From: Sediminibacterium sp.
GTDB lineage: Bacteria; Bacteroidota; Bacteroidia; Chitinophagales; Chitinophagaceae
DNA length: 64,000 nt
Reading direction: 5' to 3'
Assembly (NCBI GenBank): GCA_016786865.1
Contig: JAEUVE010000011.1
Span: 186,001 to 250,000, forward strand
Under the pieces are notes generated by a model that ran no database searches, was not told the origin of the DNA, and saw nothing but the letters and a program-made list of their open reading frames with translations. The position numbers were made by a program, and so were the translations under genes. Position 1 is the stretch's first letter, and every line of letters begins with the position of its first letter. This document shows positions 51,993 to 61,293 of this stretch, in pieces.

Positions 51993-53615
51993 ATGAAGCA
52001 TGTATACCTGTTTTTTTTACTGGCGATCCTGATCTCCTGTACTTCTTCTAATGTAGACATGATCGTACACCATGCCGTGATCTATACGGTAGATGACCAG
52101 TTTAGTATTAAAGAAGCCATGGCAATCAAAGATGGTAAGATTGTAGCCATCGGAAAAAATGATGAAATCCTTGCCCGTTACAATGCAGGTGAAATCATCG
52201 ATGCAAAGGGTCAGGCCCTTTATCCGGGACTGATCGATGCCCATGCCCATTTTGTGGGCTATGCAAGATCCCTTTTCCAGGCCGACCTGTTTGGTACCAA
52301 AACATGGGAGGAAACCATTGAGCGTCTGAAAGTATTTGCCTTGCAGCACCCCGAATTAAAATGGATACAGGGCAGGGGCTGGGACCAGAACCGCTGGCCC
52401 GGAAAGCAATTTCCCACCAATGAACTCCTGAACAAGGCATTCCCGAATATACCGGTGGTGATTACCCGTGTAGACGGACATGCTTCCATAGCCAATCAAA
52501 CAGCGCTGGACCTGGCAGGTATCAAGGCGGGGCAAACGGTAACCGGCGGCGATATACAAACACAGAACGGGCAACTCACCGGGGTATTAATAGACAATGC
52601 AGACAATGCCGTTTACGCCAAAATACCTGATCCTACCAAGGAAGATTACAACCGCGTACTGAAAGCCGCGCAAACGAACTGTTTTGCACAGGGGCTTACA
52701 ACGGTAACCGATTGCGGACTCAATTATTATGATGTGGAGATGATCGATGAATTGCATAAAGCCAACCGGCTTCAGATGCGGCTCTACGTAATGTTATCGG
52801 ACAACGACAACAATATAAACAAGTACCTGAAAACAGGTCCGTATAAAACGGACCGCCTGTTTGTAAATGGCTTCAAAGTATATGCAGACGGCGCATTGGG
52901 AAGCAGGGGCGCCTGCCTTTTGCAGCATTATTCCGATGAACCCGGATGGGGTGGATTCCTGCTGCGCAACAAATCGCATTACGATTCACTGGCCAATGTG
53001 CTGAGCAAAACGTCATTCCAGATGTGCACACATGCCATTGGCGACAGTGCCAACCGGGAGATACTGAACATCTACAATAAATACCTTAAACCAGGTAACG
53101 ACCGGCGCTGGAGAATAGAACATGCGCAGATCGTACATCCGGATGATTTCAGCAAGTTCGGGGCAGCGGCCATTGTGCCCTCTGTACAACCAACGCATGG
53201 CACCAGTGATATGTACTGGGCTACCTCCAGATTGGGCAAAGAAAGAATGAAGGGAGCATATGCGTACAAGCAATTGCTGCAACAGAATGGATGGCTTCCG
53301 TTGGGAACCGATTTTCCGGTGGAAGATATTTCTCCATTCAAAACCTTTTTAGCGGCAGTGGTTCGCAAAGATGCAGCAGGCTATCCGGCGGAAGGATTCC
53401 AAATGGAAAATGCATTAACGCGCAAAGAAGCCGTAAGAGGAATGACCATCTGGGCAGCCAAATCTGCCTTCCTCGAAAAAGAAGTGGGAAGCCTGGAACC
53501 CGGAAAGAAAGCCGATTTCATCCTGATGAACCAGGACCTGATGAAAGTGAAGGATACCGATATCCTCAAAACAAAAGTAACAGCAACCTATATCGGCGGA
53601 AAGAAAGTGCATTAA
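51993..53615 (+). CDS. Amidohydrolase lipoprotein, YtcJ-like
   Basis: A 540-residue lipoprotein (lipobox LISC, Cys16). The amidohydrolase TIM barrel shows the metal motif HxH in GLIDAHAHFVG, a central His in CTHAIGDSANREI, further histidines (IEHAQIVHPDD) and the metal-binding Asp in GTDFPVEDISPF. The long N- and C-terminal parts (DMIVHHAVIYTVDD, PGKKADFILMNQDLM) make the composite beta-sandwich. YtcJ-like enzymes hydrolyse N-substituted amides; the substrate here is unknown. The lipid anchor means it works at the periplasmic face of a membrane or outside. A two-way terminator follows. Confidence 0.88.
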   Translation: MKHVYLFFLLAILISCTSSNVDMIVHHAVIYTVDDQFSIKEAMAIKDGKIVAIGKNDEILARYNAGEIIDAKGQALYPGLIDAHAHFVGYARSLFQADLFGTKTWEETIERLKVFALQHPELKWIQGRGWDQNRWPGKQFPTNELLNKAFPNIPVVITRVDGHASIANQTALDLAGIKAGQTVTGGDIQTQNGQLTGVLIDNADNAVYAKIPDPTKEDYNRVLKAAQTNCFAQGLTTVTDCGLNYYDVEMIDELHKANRLQMRLYVMLSDNDNNINKYLKTGPYKTDRLFVNGFKVYADGALGSRGACLLQHYSDEPGWGGFLLRNKSHYDSLANVLSKTSFQMCTHAIGDSANREILNIYNKYLKPGNDRRWRIEHAQIVHPDDFSKFGAAAIVPSVQPTHGTSDMYWATSRLGKERMKGAYAYKQLLQQNGWLPLGTDFPVEDISPFKTFLAAVVRKDAAGYPAEGFQMENALTRKEAVRGMTIWAAKSAFLEKEVGSLEPGKKADFILMNQDLMKVKDTDILKTKVTATYIGGKKVH

Positions 53616-53616
53616 A

Positions 53617-53660
53617 AAAAAGCAACAAACCGGAACGCGAATGCCGGCTTGTTGCTTTTA
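53617..53660. terminator. Bidirectional intrinsic terminator
   Basis: AAAAGCAACAA (53618-53628) pairs with TTGTTGCTTTT (53649-53659) over 11 bp, with an inner CCGG/CCGG pair. The A run on the left and T run on the right allow it to end both the amidohydrolase and the convergent fumC transcripts. Confidence 0.85.
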
Positions 53661-53673
53661 TCGTTAAAGGAGC

Positions 53674-55074
53674 TTATTTAATTTCTCCTACCATATTACC
53701 GGGAACTACCCACTGATCAAATTCTTCAGGAGTTAAATAACCCAGCTTCACCGCCATCTCTTTTAAAGTGGTGTGTTCTTTGTGCGCTTTCTGAGCAATT
53801 TCAGCAGCTTTGTAGTAACCGATCTTCGTGTTCAGGGCAGTTACCAGCATCAGGCTGTTGTCTACGTGCTTTTTGATATTGGTCTCAATTGGCTCAATAC
53901 CTACGGCACATTTATCGTTAAAGCTTACACAGCCATCCCCAATGAGGCGGGCGGAATGCAGGAAGTTGTAGATCATTACGGGCTTGAACACGTTCAGTTC
54001 AAAATGACCGTTGGAACCACCGATATTGATGGCCACATCATTGCCCATAACCTGCGCGGCAATCATGGTGAGAGCCTCGCACTGGGTAGGATTCACTTTA
54101 CCGGGCATGATGGAAGAACCGGGTTCATTGTCGGGGATGAATAATTCACCAATACCACTGCGCGGTCCGGAACTCAGCATGCGGATATCGTTGGCAATCT
54201 TCATCAGGCTCACAGCAACGGTTTTCAACGCACCATGTGCTTCTACAATGGCATCGTGCGCAGCCAGGGCTTCAAATTTATTTTCGGCAGTAACAAAAGG
54301 CAAGCCGGTGAGGTTGGCAATATGTTTGGCAACATTCACATCATATCCTTTTGGAGTGTTGATGCCGGTGCCAACGGCAGTACCACCCAGGGCCAGTTCG
54401 CTCAGATGCGGCAGGCTGTTCTTAATGGCTTTGAGACCGTGGTTCAGCTGAGAAACATAACCGCTGATTTCCTGACCAACGGTAAGTGGCGTAGCATCCA
54501 TGAAGTGCGTACGGCCAATTTTTACAACGTGCATGAACTGTTTGCTCTTGGCAGCCAGGGTATCCCTTAATTTTTCAATACCGGGAATGGTTACTTCCAG
54601 CAGAATTTTATATGCGGCAATGTGCATGGCAGTTGGGAAGGTATCGTTCGAAGACTGCGACTTGTTTACATCATCATTCGGATGCAGGAACTTGTCTTTG
54701 TCTGTAAGAGCGCCACCTTTCAGAACGTGTCCGCGGTAAGCAACCACTTCGTTTACGTTCATGTTGCTCTGTGTACCGCTACCGGTTTGCCAAACCACCA
54801 GCGGAAACTGGTCGTTCAGTTTGCCAGCGAGGATTTCATCGCAAACAGTGCCGATCAGTTCTGCTTTATCAGCAGCCAGTACACCGGCATCGAGGTTGGT
54901 TAAAGCAGCCGCTTTTTTCAGGTAAGCAAAGGCCTGAATAATTTCCTTCGGCATTTTATTGATGTCTTGCGCAATCTTGAAATTGTCAATACTACGCTGT
55001 GTTTGTGCACCCCAGTAAACATTTGCAGGAACCTGCACTTCACCCATGGTGTCTTTTTCAATTCTGTATTCCAT
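53674..55074 (-). CDS. fumC: Fumarate hydratase, class II
   Basis: A 466-residue fumarase/aspartase superfamily protein. The signature loop is [16 protein letters not shown], and other active-site blocks are [32 protein letters not shown] and [16 protein letters not shown]. The start [25 protein letters not shown] is typical of class II fumarases. It interconverts fumarate and malate in the citric acid cycle without an iron-sulfur cluster. It follows the enoyl-CoA hydratase gene by 12 bp and shares its promoter. Confidence 0.96.
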   Translation of the reverse strand: MEYRIEKDTMGEVQVPANVYWGAQTQRSIDNFKIAQDINKMPKEIIQAFAYLKKAAALTNLDAGVLAADKAELIGTVCDEILAGKLNDQFPLVVWQTGSGTQSNMNVNEVVAYRGHVLKGGALTDKDKFLHPNDDVNKSQSSNDTFPTAMHIAAYKILLEVTIPGIEKLRDTLAAKSKQFMHVVKIGRTHFMDATPLTVGQEISGYVSQLNHGLKAIKNSLPHLSELALGGTAVGTGINTPKGYDVNVAKHIANLTGLPFVTAENKFEALAAHDAIVEAHGALKTVAVSLMKIANDIRMLSSGPRSGIGELFIPDNEPGSSIMPGKVNPTQCEALTMIAAQVMGNDVAINIGGSNGHFELNVFKPVMIYNFLHSARLIGDGCVSFNDKCAVGIEPIETNIKKHVDNSLMLVTALNTKIGYYKAAEIAQKAHKEHTTLKEMAVKLGYLTPEEFDQWVVPGNMVGEIK

Positions 55075-55086
55075 ATTGTGGTCAAT

Positions 55087-55866
55087 TTATTTTCCGGTAA
55101 AAATGGCTTTCCTTTTTTCGAGGAAGGCAGTGGTGCCCTCAACCATATCGGTTGTTCCAAAGCAGGCGGCAAATTCATGGAGTTCCACGTCGAATCCATT
55201 TTTGGATTCATCAAAAACAGCGTTGGCAGATTTAATGCAACCGGCAACGGCCAGCGGCGCTTTGCTGTTGATCACGGTTAAAACAGCAGTGGCTTTAGCC
55301 AGCAGTTCCTCAGCGGGAACCACATAGTTCACCAGGCCGTATTGCAGTGCAGTAGCGGCATCGATCATGCCTGCGCTCATCAGCAATTCCATGGCCCTGC
55401 CCTTGCCAATTAATTGTACCAAACGTTGAGTGCCGCCATATCCGGGGATCAGTCCGAGGTTAACTTCGGGTTGTCCGAACTTAGCATGCTCAGCAGCAAT
55501 TCTGAAATGACAACTCATGGCCAGTTCACAACCACCGCCCAGTGCAAATCCATTTACACAGGCAACTACAGGCTTGGGACAGTTCTCGATTCTGAAGAAA
55601 ATATCCTGGCCTTTTTTTGCAATGGCCTTGCCTTCTTCAACAGAAGCGCCGGAAAATTCGCTGATGTCGGCGCCGGCAACAAAAGCTTTGGGTCCGGAGC
55701 CGGTAAGGATCACAGATTGAATGGCAGGGTTGCTGTACACTTCATCCATCGCCGCATTTAAATCGCTCATCACCTGTTGGTTCAGTGCGTTCAGTTTATC
55801 GGGTCTGTTGATGGTAATAGTGAAGATGCCCTGGTCCAGTGCAGTCGTTAGGGTAGCATATGGCAT
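55087..55866 (-). CDS. Enoyl-CoA hydratase/crotonase
   Basis: The protein has 259 residues from ATG 55866. A TTG upstream falls in the promoter and is rejected. The crotonase fold shows the oxyanion-hole regions KAFVAGADISEF and GFALGGGCELAMSCHFRIA with the first catalytic Glu, and GQPEVNLGLIPGYGGTQRL with the second. Both glutamates present means a true hydratase rather than an isomerase. It may act on short acyl-CoAs such as crotonyl-CoA. First gene of the operon with fumC. Confidence 0.92.
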   Translation of the reverse strand: MPYATLTTALDQGIFTITINRPDKLNALNQQVMSDLNAAMDEVYSNPAIQSVILTGSGPKAFVAGADISEFSGASVEEGKAIAKKGQDIFFRIENCPKPVVACVNGFALGGGCELAMSCHFRIAAEHAKFGQPEVNLGLIPGYGGTQRLVQLIGKGRAMELLMSAGMIDAATALQYGLVNYVVPAEELLAKATAVLTVINSKAPLAVAGCIKSANAVFDESKNGFDVELHEFAACFGTTDMVEGTTAFLEKRKAIFTGK

Positions 55867-55884
55867 ACACGTAAAAATTTTGTG

Positions 55885-55911
55885 CAAAGATACTACAGCA
55901 TTGTATCTTCA
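55885..55911. promoter_or_regulatory. Divergent promoter pair for the crotonase and TRIC-like genes
   Basis: On the minus strand TATCTTTG (plus strand 55885-55892) is a perfect TAnnTTTG for the crotonase gene, with a leader of about 14 nt. On the plus strand TATCTTCA (55904-55911) is followed by ATGG and the GTG start at 55916. The two -7 elements are only 11 bp apart, so the promoters overlap. Confidence 0.5.
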
Positions 55912-55915
55912 ATGG

Positions 55916-56518
55916 GTGAATTTGATTGAAATTATTGGTTATGCGGGAATTTTTGTGTTTGCCCTCACAGGAGCACTCAAAGCCCGAACCCACCAGATGG
56001 ACGTATTGGGTGGAGTGGTAATGGCATTCGCAACGGCTTATGGCGGGGGAACCATCCGCGATATCCTGATCGGGGTAAGACCCGTTCGGTGGGTGAACGA
56101 TTACCTGGCGCTGAGCCTGGTGCTTTCGGCCGTACTGATTACTTTTTTAGCATATAAGAACAACCGCCTGTTTCGCCGCTTTATATTCTACAGCGATGCC
56201 ATCGGAATCGGCATGTTTACCACCACCGGAATAGAAGTGAGTTTGCAAAACGGAGTGAACGAAACCTATTCGGTGGTAATGGGTGTAATAACGGCCACAT
56301 TCGGCGGACTGATTGCAGATATCCTGAGTAATGAGGTGCCCAATTTGCTGAAGCGGGGAGAACTGTATGCAACCGCCTGTTTGGCGGGCGGACTGGTATA
56401 TATGGGGTTGAAGCATACCAGCACTGATCCTAACCTCAACCTCTTCCTCTGTGTGGTAACCGTAGTGTCGTTGCGGATTATCTCCAAACGCAAGCGCCTG
56501 TTTTTGCCGGAAATTTAG
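55916..56518 (+). CDS. TRIC/UPF0126-family membrane protein
   Basis: The protein has 200 residues from GTG 55916. About seven transmembrane helices form two repeated three-helix units with the glycine-rich family motifs FALTGALKARTHQMDVLGGVV, GGGTIRDILIGVRPV in the first unit, and FTTTGIEVSL, GVITATFGGLIADILSNEVP in the second. Prokaryotic relatives of the trimeric intracellular cation channels and the YadS/YicG proteins share this layout; transport of potassium or glycine has been proposed for members. The role here is unknown. The frame is open upstream across the divergent promoter, but the start at 55916 fits the -7 spacing. Confidence 0.88.
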   Translation: MNLIEIIGYAGIFVFALTGALKARTHQMDVLGGVVMAFATAYGGGTIRDILIGVRPVRWVNDYLALSLVLSAVLITFLAYKNNRLFRRFIFYSDAIGIGMFTTTGIEVSLQNGVNETYSVVMGVITATFGGLIADILSNEVPNLLKRGELYATACLAGGLVYMGLKHTSTDPNLNLFLCVVTVVSLRIISKRKRLFLPEI

Positions 56519-56524
56519 TAAGAT

Positions 56525-56932
56525 TTAGAAGTTCCGGTTCCGGCTCACCCAGTCTTTGATGTAGGCAGCAATATCGGTGAGGGTAGCGCCCGGGGCAAAG
56601 AGTTTGCCCACACCCATGGCGTTCAGTTCCTTCATATCGTCTTCGGGAATAATTCCCCCGCCGGTGAGTAAAACATCGTCCATGCCCTTTTCTTTCATCA
56701 GACCGATGATTTTGGGGAACACGGTCATGTGCGCACCACTGAGGATGCTCACGCCAATGGCATCCACATCTTCCTGAAGGGCGGCGTTGACCACCATTTC
56801 CGGAGTTTGGCGAAGTCCGGTATAAATTACTTCCATGCCTGCATCCCGCAAAGCGGTTGCAATAATTTTAGCGCCACGATCGTGGCCATCCAAACCAACT
56901 TTGGCAACTAATACCCGGAGCGGTCTTTTCAT
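56525..56932 (-). CDS. Stand-alone cobalamin-binding subunit of a methylmalonyl-CoA mutase-type enzyme
   Basis: A 135-residue protein consisting only of the B12-binding Rossmann-like domain. The cobalamin signature DxHxxG reads LDGHDRG near residue 17, followed by VSILSGAHM and [10 protein letters not shown], which contact the nucleotide tail. In the archaeal/bacterial two-subunit mutases this small subunit pairs with a separate catalytic subunit, which is not in the window. It acts in propionate or branched-acyl-CoA metabolism; the epimerase gene (39354-39773) belongs to the same route. A B12-dependent regulator is unlikely because no DNA-binding part exists. Confidence 0.88.
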   Translation of the reverse strand: MKRPLRVLVAKVGLDGHDRGAKIIATALRDAGMEVIYTGLRQTPEMVVNAALQEDVDAIGVSILSGAHMTVFPKIIGLMKEKGMDDVLLTGGGIIPEDDMKELNAMGVGKLFAPGATLTDIAAYIKDWVSRNRNF

Positions 56933-57017
56933 ATGTGGTAATTATGCAAGTCTGAAAGTGTAAAATTAACTTAAATGTGCTTAGGTTTACCAACGGAATT
57001 CATAAAGCAAAACAACT

Positions 57018-58013
57018 ATGCAATACAGACCATTCGGAAAAACAGACCTGCGTGTGAGTGAAATCGGATTTGGCAGTTGGGCCATCGGGGGCTCGGCCAA
57101 TGTAGGCGGTGTGGAAATTGGCTGGGGACCATCGGACGATCTGGTGTCGGAAAAGGCCATTCATGCAGCGCTTAACGCCGGAATTAATTTTTTTGATACG
57201 GCCGATTTTTACGGACTGGGACATTCGGAAGCCCTGCTGGGAAAGACCCTGGGCAATAATCCGAATGTGATCATTGCCAGTAAGGTAGGACAGCGGGTGG
57301 GTGCGGAAGGAAAGATTGAAGTAAATTATACCAGGCAGTACATAGTAGAAGCCTGTGAACAGAGTTTGAAAAGGCTCAAACGCGATACCATCGATTTTCA
57401 CCAATTGCATGTGGCCCGTATGAGCCATCTGGAGCAGGGGGAATGTATCGAAGCCATGCAACAGTTGCAACAGCAGGGGAAGATCCGTTACTGGGGTATT
57501 TCCCTGATAACATTTCAGCCCTTCCCCGAAGCGGAGTTTTTTCTGAACAATCATCTCGGACACGGCTTTCAGCTGGTGTTCAACCTGATTAATCAGAAAG
57601 CATTGCCCATCATGGAAGCAGCAGCAGCAAAGGGATACGGCATCATTGCGAGAATGCCGCTGCAGTTTGGCCTGTTGTCCGGAAAAATAAAAGAGGATAC
57701 GGTGTTCACTGCAGACGATCACCGCAGTTATCGCCTGGTACCGCATATCATCCGGACTGTACTGGATATCCTGAACGACCAGGTATATCCGTTGCTGGAT
57801 AAATACCAAACAACGGCAGCAGGACTTGCATTGAGTTATATTCTGAGTTATCCGGAAGTGTCTACGGTAATACCGGGTATCCGAACACCGGAGCATGTGG
57901 CGCTCAATACCAACCATATTGTACAACTGGAACCGGCAGACAAAGCGTTCCTGCGCAACTTATATGCAACACACTGGCAGCCGGTGATGGAGCTGATGGA
58001 AAAGCAGGGATAA
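57018..58013 (+). CDS. Aldo/keto reductase
   Basis: A 331-residue TIM-barrel oxidoreductase. The catalytic tetrad is visible as D and Y in FFDTADFYGLGHSE, K in IIASKVGQRV and H in DFHQLHVARM. The C-terminal segment STVIPGIRTPEHVALNT is the usual nucleotide-binding part. It reduces aldehydes or ketones with NADPH; the substrate cannot be predicted. A -7-like TAGGTTTA lies at 56982-56989, leaving a leader of about 25 nt. Convergent with gltX, ending 15 bp before it. Confidence 0.92.
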   Translation: MQYRPFGKTDLRVSEIGFGSWAIGGSANVGGVEIGWGPSDDLVSEKAIHAALNAGINFFDTADFYGLGHSEALLGKTLGNNPNVIIASKVGQRVGAEGKIEVNYTRQYIVEACEQSLKRLKRDTIDFHQLHVARMSHLEQGECIEAMQQLQQQGKIRYWGISLITFQPFPEAEFFLNNHLGHGFQLVFNLINQKALPIMEAAAAKGYGIIARMPLQFGLLSGKIKEDTVFTADDHRSYRLVPHIIRTVLDILNDQVYPLLDKYQTTAAGLALSYILSYPEVSTVIPGIRTPEHVALNTNHIVQLEPADKAFLRNLYATHWQPVMELMEKQG

Positions 58014-58027
58014 CCGCGCAACAAAAA

Positions 58028-59554
58028 TTACAGCAAACTCAATACATGTTTGATCCTGGCAACAGTGGCATCGCGGCCAATGATGTCTGCAATGTCGAAT
58101 ACGCCCGGACCAAATTTGCCACCCACCAGCATGATGCGGAACGGAAGCATGAGCTCGCCCGGTTTCAGCTGATGCACTGCAGCCAGCTCTTTAAATGTAG
58201 TTTCCAGATCGGCGGCATTCCAGCTCTTGCTGAGTTCCAGGGCCATTGCAAGTTCCACAAAAAACAGGTTTTTCTTTTCGTCCCATTTGGGTTGCAGACT
58301 CGCTGTATCAAAATGCACAGGCTCTTTGAAGAAGAAACCGGCCTGTTGTGCAAAGTCGGGAAGCAGGGTGCAACGCTCTTTTACCAGATCAATTACGCGG
58401 AGCAACAAAGCTTCATCGTTCACAACAATATTCTGTTCGGCCAATACCGGTAAAACATAACTACTGAGATCCTTTGCAGACAAGCGTTTGATCCATTCGT
58501 GGTTGTACCATTTGGCTTTTTCAAAATCAAATTTGGCGCCGCCTTTGTGTACCCGGTCCATGGAGAATTTATTCACCAGTTCTTCCAGGGTAAAAATTTC
58601 GTTGTCGGTGCCATCGTTCCAACCCAGTAAAGCCAGGAGATTGATGAAAGCCTGGGGCAGGAAGCCGCGTTCTTTAAAGCCAATGGTTTTTTCACCGGTT
58701 TTGGGATCGGTCCAGTCCATGGCAAATACCGGGAAGCCAAGTCGGTCACCGTCGCGCTTGCTCAGTTTACCATTGCCGTCGGGCTTCAGGATCAGCGGCA
58801 GGTGTGCCCACAGGGGCATGTCTTTTTCCCATCCTAAGTATTTCCATAACAGGATATGAACGGGAGCAGAAGGCAGCCATTCTTCGCCGCGGAAAGCGTG
58901 CGAAATTTGCATGGTATAATCGTCTACCACCACCGCCAGGTGATAGGTAGGCATGCCATCGGCTTTGAGTAAAACCTTATCGTCTACCTGGTTGGTATGA
59001 AACACCACTTCACCCCGGATCATATCGGTAAAAGAAACGGTTTCGTCCAAAGGCATTTTAATGCGGATCACATAAGGCGTACCGGCGGCAAGCAGGTCTT
59101 TCACTTCTTCGTTAGAAAGGGTCAGGGAGTTGCGCATATGTGCACGCAACAGGTGGTTGTATTGCGGAGAAGGGTTCTCGGCAGTTTTATGGTTGATGCG
59201 CATTTGCTCCAGCTCTTCGGGCGTATCGAATGCATAATAGGCATAACCATCGTTCACCAGTTGTTCGGCATATTGTCTGTAAGCAGCTTTGCGCTCACTT
59301 TGTCTGTAGGGTGCAAAGGGACCACCATGCAGCGGACTTTCGTCGGGATGCAGGCCGCACCATTTCAGGGTATTGAAAATATATGCTTCAGCGCCTTCAA
59401 CAAAGCGGGTCTGGTCGGTGTCTTCGATCCGAACAATGAAATCGCCACCCTGCTGTTTGGCAAACAGGTAATTAAACAACACAGTTCTAACACCACCCAG
59501 GTGCAAACCGCCCGTGGGCGAAGGCGCAAAACGAACCCTTACTTTCTTATTCAT
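58028..59554 (-). CDS. gltX: Glutamyl-tRNA synthetase
   Basis: The protein has 508 residues from ATG 59554. The HIGH-type motif is APSPTGGLHLGG near residue 10 and the KMSKS-type motif is KLSKRDGDRLG near residue 255. It charges tRNA-Glu. An upstream in-frame start 32 codons earlier would precede the perfect -7 element at 59559-59566 and adds residues foreign to the family, so ATG 59554 is chosen. Divergent from the deacetylase gene with 47 bp between starts. Confidence 0.96.
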   Translation of the reverse strand: MNKKVRVRFAPSPTGGLHLGGVRTVLFNYLFAKQQGGDFIVRIEDTDQTRFVEGAEAYIFNTLKWCGLHPDESPLHGGPFAPYRQSERKAAYRQYAEQLVNDGYAYYAFDTPEELEQMRINHKTAENPSPQYNHLLRAHMRNSLTLSNEEVKDLLAAGTPYVIRIKMPLDETVSFTDMIRGEVVFHTNQVDDKVLLKADGMPTYHLAVVVDDYTMQISHAFRGEEWLPSAPVHILLWKYLGWEKDMPLWAHLPLILKPDGNGKLSKRDGDRLGFPVFAMDWTDPKTGEKTIGFKERGFLPQAFINLLALLGWNDGTDNEIFTLEELVNKFSMDRVHKGGAKFDFEKAKWYNHEWIKRLSAKDLSSYVLPVLAEQNIVVNDEALLLRVIDLVKERCTLLPDFAQQAGFFFKEPVHFDTASLQPKWDEKKNLFFVELAMALELSKSWNAADLETTFKELAAVHQLKPGELMLPFRIMLVGGKFGPGVFDIADIIGRDATVARIKHVLSLL

Positions 59555-59558
59555 GCTG

Positions 59559-59566
59559 CAAATATA
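59559..59566 (-). promoter_or_regulatory. -7 element four bases before the gltX start
   Basis: On the minus strand TATATTTG, a perfect TAnnTTTG, is followed by CAGC and ATG. A leaderless gltX mRNA is predicted. Confidence 0.6.
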
Positions 59567-59589
59567 AACCAAGGAAATGCTTAATGGAA

Positions 59590-59597
59590 TATCTTTA
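59590..59597 (+). promoter_or_regulatory. -7 element four bases before the deacetylase start
   Basis: TATCTTTA (5 of 6 fixed positions of TAnnTTTG), then CGAT, then ATG 59602. The in-frame ATG at 59584 lies ahead of this element. Confidence 0.5.
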
Positions 59598-59601
59598 CGA
59601 T

Positions 59602-60258
59602 ATGTATCTGGTAAAAACACCCTGGTGGCTGAGGGCAATTTATCCCTCACTGGTTTGGAAATTACCAGCCACGGAAAAAGTCATCTACCTCAGTTTCGAC
59701 GACGGACCGCATGAAACCGCCACCCCTTTTGCGCTGGATATGCTCAAAAGCTATGGTGCAAAAGCCAGTTTTTTTTGTATCGGAAAAAATGTACGGAAGT
59801 ATCCGGAGATCTATCAGCGCATATTGAACGAAGGGCATGCGGTGGGCAACCATACCGAGCACCATGCCAACGGATGGAAGCATACCGATGCCGTGTATTT
59901 TTCGGAAATACACCAGGCCTCGGAAGTGATTGCCAGCAACCTGTTCCGTCCACCTTACGGAAGAATCCGGCGGTCGCAGATCCGGAACATGCCGGAACTG
60001 CCGCCCTATCCGTTTTCGCCCAGGGGCATGAACGGGAAGTATGCAATTATTATGTGGGACGTGCTCAGTGGTGATTTTGACCAGAAACTGCGTCCGGAAG
60101 CCTGCTGCAGCAATGTGATCCGGCATACGGGGCCCGGGTCCATTGTGGTATTTCACGACAGTACCAAGGCCTGGGAACGCATGTCGTATGCATTGCCCCG
60201 GGTACTGGAATATTTTACGGAAAAGGGGTACCGGTTCGAGGCCATCGGAAAACTATAG
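59602..60258 (+). CDS. Polysaccharide deacetylase (NodB domain, CE4)
   Basis: The protein has 218 residues from ATG 59602. The NodB homology domain shows the metal and base motifs YLSFDDGPH near residue 29, the two histidines in GNHTEHHANG, FRPPYGRIR, and the C-terminal IVVFHDS with the catalytic His. The usual signal peptide is missing; the N-terminus (YLVKTPWWLRAIYPSLVW) is short and weakly hydrophobic, so the protein may stay in the cytoplasm or associate with the inner membrane. Targets in the family are N-acetylated sugars in peptidoglycan, chitin-like oligomers or lipid-linked sugars. The 247-bp gap to tatD holds no gene that I can see. Confidence 0.9.
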   Translation: MYLVKTPWWLRAIYPSLVWKLPATEKVIYLSFDDGPHETATPFALDMLKSYGAKASFFCIGKNVRKYPEIYQRILNEGHAVGNHTEHHANGWKHTDAVYFSEIHQASEVIASNLFRPPYGRIRRSQIRNMPELPPYPFSPRGMNGKYAIIMWDVLSGDFDQKLRPEACCSNVIRHTGPGSIVVFHDSTKAWERMSYALPRVLEYFTEKGYRFEAIGKL

Positions 60259-60493
60259 CTCCGGCCTAAAAAAGGGAAGGCCAGAGTAGAAACTCCAGCC
60301 TGTTTTTAATCCGTACCCTATGAAAACAAAAATGACAGTGAAGATGGTTAAATCCCGCACTGTTAGTTACTTACTTCATTCCCCAAATACGTTGTTTATC
60401 TTCTGAAACATTGATTCTTCTTGCTTGTAAAACCTGTTCAGCTAATAAACGGCGAACAGGGATGATTTATTTTCCAGGCCCTAAAAAATGTTC

Positions 60494-60501
60494 GAAATTT
60501 G
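60494..60501 (+). promoter_or_regulatory. -7-like element four bases before the tatD start
   Basis: GAAATTTG (5 of 6 fixed positions of TAnnTTTG), then CAGA, then ATG 60506. The upstream in-frame ATG (60488) lies before it. Confidence 0.4.
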
Positions 60502-60505
60502 CAGA

Positions 60506-61273
60506 ATGATCCTGATAGACACCCATACACATTTATATGTAGAAGAATTTAAAACCGATGTGGCCGAAGTGATCGCCCGGGGAAAAGCGGAAGGGGTGGC
60601 CAGATTTTACCTTCCCGGAATCGACAGTACGGAAATACCCGGTATGCTGGCCCTGGAGGAACAGTATCCCGGAACCTGTATTGCCATGATGGGGCTGCAT
60701 CCCTGTTATGTAAAGGAGAATTACCTCGAGGAGTTGCAGGTGGTGAAAGACTGGCTGGAAAAAAGGCCCTTTGCCGCCGTTGGCGAAATAGGATTGGATT
60801 ATTACTGGGATACCGAGTTCAAGGAGCAGCAGCAGGAAGCGTTCCGTATGCAGATGGACTGGGCCCTGGAAAAAGGGATGCCTATTGTGATCCATACCCG
60901 CAATGCCATGCAGGAAACCATCGAAATGGTAAAGCCCTATGCAGCGAGGGGGCTGAAGGGGGTGTTCCATTGTTTCAGCGGAAGCTATGAATCGGCCATA
61001 CAGATAACCCGGATGGGATTCATGCTGGGGATCGGTGGGGTGCTGACCTATAAAAATGCCGGGCTGGGAGAGGTACTGGCACAAATCGATATGGAGCACC
61101 TGGTGCTGGAGACGGATTCGCCCTATTTAACACCGGTGCCTTTTCGGGGAAAAAGAAATGAGAGCAGTTATTTAAAATATGTGGTGGCCAGGCTCTCCGA
61201 CGTAAAGCAACTGCCGGAGGCGGAAGTGGCGGCCATTACCACGGCCAATGCGCAGCGGTTGTTTGGAGGATAG
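60506..61273 (+). CDS. tatD: TatD-family metal-dependent hydrolase (DNase)
   Basis: The protein has 255 residues from ATG 60506. The TatD metal-site motifs are all present: LIDTHTHLYV, VGEIGLDYYWD, IVIHTRNA, VFHCFSGSYE and LVLETDSPYLTPVPFRGKRN. Characterised members are 3'-5' exonucleases or DNases on damaged DNA and RNA; the assignment to a specific paralogue is not possible. The amylase-type gene begins 20 bp downstream. Confidence 0.92.
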   Translation: MILIDTHTHLYVEEFKTDVAEVIARGKAEGVARFYLPGIDSTEIPGMLALEEQYPGTCIAMMGLHPCYVKENYLEELQVVKDWLEKRPFAAVGEIGLDYYWDTEFKEQQQEAFRMQMDWALEKGMPIVIHTRNAMQETIEMVKPYAARGLKGVFHCFSGSYESAIQITRMGFMLGIGGVLTYKNAGLGEVLAQIDMEHLVLETDSPYLTPVPFRGKRNESSYLKYVVARLSDVKQLPEAEVAAITTANAQRLFGG

Positions 61274-61293
61274 GTTTTGTTGTATATTTAGTA

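Noticed and set aside
57000..57926. 308-codon minus-strand open frame over the aldo/keto reductase
   Set aside because: Fully antisense to a gene with an intact catalytic tetrad; its translation has no recognisable domain and an unusual Cys/Gln content.
60259..60286. CTCCGGCCT/AGGCCAGAG inverted repeat after the deacetylase gene
   Set aside because: Interrupted stem with no T-tract; too weak to call a terminator.
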